Positions 4,669 to 5,253 of a DNA stretch of 5,253 bases are shown one piece after another; the stretch's first letter is position 1, and the number at the start of each line of letters is the position of its first letter. This stretch comes from Bryobacterales bacterium (GTDB lineage Bacteria; Cyanobacteriota; Vampirovibrionia; Obscuribacterales; Obscuribacteraceae): the NCBI GenBank assembly GCA_903970295.1, contig CAJCHQ010000543.1:1-5253 (forward strand), written 5' to 3'. The notes below the pieces were generated by a model. That model ran no database searches. It had not been told where the DNA came from and saw only the letters and a list, made by a program, of their open reading frames with translations. The position numbers and the translations under genes were made by a program.

Positions 4669-5046
4669 CTAGCGACTCTCCGCATCTGAGACCAGGTAGC
4701 GCTTTCTGGCTTCCTCGATGCTGCGCGTCGTGTCTTTGATATTTTCTCGTCCCCATTTGGCGATCGCTTGCAAAACCGGACCTATACTTTGGCCTTTCTC
4801 GGTTGCCGTATAGGCCATGCGCAATCGATGCGTTCCGTATTGGGCTTTAGTGATAAAGCCTTCTTTCTCCAGCTTGTGCAGGCGATCTGTAAGAATGTTG
4901 GTGGAGATCTTTTCGGGCGATTCCAGAAATTCTTCGAAACGGCTTTTTTTGAAAACGACAATATCGCGCAAGATAAGCAGCGTCCATTTGTCGCCTAGGA
5001 TTTCGAGCGAGCACGCAATTGGACAATCTGATCTTCTACTACTCAT
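4669..5046 (-). CDS. HxlR/DUF24-family winged-helix transcriptional regulator
   Basis: The 125-residue product matches the HxlR family in length and order. It has the N-terminal CPI motif (8-10), LEILGDKWTLLILRDIV (14-30), RFEEFLES (36-43), and the recognition-helix block ISTNILTDRLHKLEKEGFI (47-65). The wing runs to AYTATEKG (78-85), and PVLQAIAKWG (90-99) begins the dimerisation helix. It should be a dimeric DNA-binding protein. In studied relatives such as YodB and HypR of Bacillus, the N-terminal Cys senses quinones, diamide or other electrophiles; here C8 is present and a second Cys is at 12. Redox sensing is an inference. The ATG at 5046 has AGGA (5054-5057) 7 nt upstream. The gene is divergent from the partial gene at 5172, the usual layout for a local regulator and its target, and dyads in the 125-bp gap could be its operators. 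Confidence 0.93.
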   Translation of the reverse strand: MSSRRSDCPIACSLEILGDKWTLLILRDIVVFKKSRFEEFLESPEKISTNILTDRLHKLEKEGFITKAQYGTHRLRMAYTATEKGQSIGPVLQAIAKWGRENIKDTTRSIEEARKRYLVSDAESR

Positions 5047-5055
5047 GCTCTAATC

Positions 5056-5070
5056 CTACTATATAAGTAG
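5056..5070. promoter_or_regulatory. Candidate operator dyad in front of the HxlR gene
   Basis: CTACT and AGTAG form a perfect inverted repeat around ATATA, 10 nt before the HxlR start codon and overlapping its ribosome binding site. TACT/AGTA half-sites with a short AT-rich centre resemble, from memory, palindromes bound by HxlR-type regulators. The position suits self-repression. Confidence 0.45.
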
Positions 5071-5097
5071 CACATCACGAGCAATTACCGTCGTCAA
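5069..5097 (-). promoter_or_regulatory. Tentative promoter of the HxlR gene
   Basis: On the minus strand TTGACG (5092-5097, five of six -35 bases) is followed at 17 bp by TGTGCT (5069-5074), a poor -10 box that has a TG one base ahead of it. Transcription would begin near 5062, inside the CTACT/AGTAG dyad. A better-looking TTATAT at 5061-5066 is too close to the start codon to leave a ribosome binding site. Confidence 0.3.
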
Positions 5098-5116
5098 TTT
5101 ATCTTCTTAACTGGTA

Positions 5117-5126
5117 ACTTGCAAGT
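5117..5126. promoter_or_regulatory. 10-bp perfect palindrome ACTTGCAAGT
   Basis: It lies 7 bp upstream of the TATAAT of the divergent plus-strand gene, within the promoter spacer. CTGGTA immediately left (5111-5116) is also an inverted match to TACCAG at 5142-5147. It is a candidate regulator site; a single 10-bp palindrome could be chance. Confidence 0.35.
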
Positions 5127-5130
5127 CAAG

Positions 5131-5139
5131 TGTTATAAT
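5131..5139 (+). promoter_or_regulatory. Extended -10 promoter of the divergent gene
   Basis: TGTTATAAT is a perfect extended -10 element (TGn followed by TATAAT at 5134-5139). Position -35 reads CTGGTA with a 17-bp spacer, a poor match, as is common for extended -10 promoters. Transcription should start near 5146, 26 nt before the ATG at 5172. Confidence 0.65.
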
Positions 5140-5140
5140 C

Positions 5141-5166
5141 GTACCAGTAGAGTTACTCTGTGGTAC
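5141..5166. promoter_or_regulatory. Large dyad over the predicted transcription start; candidate HxlR operator
   Basis: GTACCA (5141-5146) and TGGTAC (5161-5166) are perfect inverted arms enclosing a second perfect dyad AGAGT-T-ACTCT (5149-5159). The two halves match throughout except for one extra base on the left. It begins 1 bp after the TATAAT box, so a bound protein would block transcription of the gene at 5172. The adjacent divergent HxlR regulator is the natural candidate binder (inference). Confidence 0.55.
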
Positions 5167-5171
5167 TTGCC

Positions 5172-5253
5172 ATGTCAGATGCAATCGCTGTAGCCACGAT
5201 GAAAGACCCAAAAGCTGTCGCTCTTGAATATATAACGCCGCGCAGTCGCCGGC
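5172..5253 (+). CDS. 5' end of a divergent gene, cut by the window edge
   Basis: An open frame starts at ATG 5172 and runs to the end of the window: 27 complete codons beginning MSDAIAVATMKDPKAV and containing EYITPRSRR. No signal peptide or membrane segment appears, and I do not recognise the family from so little. Support comes from the extended -10 promoter 33 nt upstream and the divergent layout with the HxlR gene. The ribosome binding site is weak (GTGG at 5160-5163, 8 nt away). Targets of HxlR-type regulators are often quinone reductases, nitroreductases or other detoxifying enzymes; that is family knowledge, not evidence from these residues. Confidence 0.6.
   Translation, partial: MSDAIAVATMKDPKAVALEYITPRSRR

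Noticed and set aside
4556..4756. Minus-strand 66-codon frame overlapping the HxlR 3' end
   Set aside because: Out of frame with a confident gene and without ribosome binding site or domain pattern.
1..5253. CRISPR array, tRNA, insertion sequence or toxin-antitoxin pair
   Set aside because: No regularly spaced repeats, cloverleaf-like elements, transposase motifs or toxin next to the ribbon-helix-helix gene were seen on either strand.

Overview
The window is bacterial chromosomal DNA of moderate base composition (roughly half G+C by eye), with compact genes, Shine-Dalgarno sites, one clear intrinsic terminator and sigma-70-like promoter boxes. There are no tRNA or rRNA genes, transposase, CRISPR array or phage genes. 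The organism cannot be fixed from the sequence. A conserved biosynthetic gene among poorly characterised small proteins would fit an environmental, little-studied lineage, but that is inference.

Layout: (1) 1-1060 (+) is a polytopic membrane protein of unknown function whose frame is open to the left edge. (2) 1044-1703 (-) is a SIMPL/DUF541-domain protein, convergent with and overlapping the membrane protein by 17 bp. (3) 1704-1933 is a divergent intergenic region carrying start signals for both flanking genes. (4) 1934-2113 (+) is a 59-residue secreted microprotein whose mature part is built from His, Trp, Tyr and Gly, with two copies of HHWHRG; it ends in a strong terminator at 2146-2181. 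(5) 2189-2632 (-) is a small single-domain cupin. (6) 2633-2980 has no gene; it carries the cupin promoter and a very stable GC mini-hairpin. (7) 2981-4222 (-) is aspartokinase, the first enzyme of the aspartate (lysine/threonine/methionine) pathway, with an intact kinase domain but unusually divergent ACT regulatory domains. (8) 4300-4512 (-) is a small ribbon-helix-helix-like protein just upstream of aspartokinase on the same strand. (9) 4669-5046 (-) is an HxlR/DUF24-family regulator. (10) 5047-5171 is a divergent regulatory region with several dyads. (11) 5172 onward (+) is the start of a divergent gene cut by the window edge.

The genes do not form one obvious pathway. The clearest functional unit is the HxlR regulator with its divergent neighbour: the neighbour has an extended -10 promoter with a 26-bp dyad over its predicted transcription start, and a second dyad lies just in front of the regulator gene. 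The ribbon-helix-helix protein and aspartokinase probably share a transcript. The most unusual single gene is the His/Trp/Tyr microprotein. I see no convincing multi-gene novel system; the candidates worth pursuing are the microprotein, the aberrant aspartokinase regulatory region and the HxlR control region.
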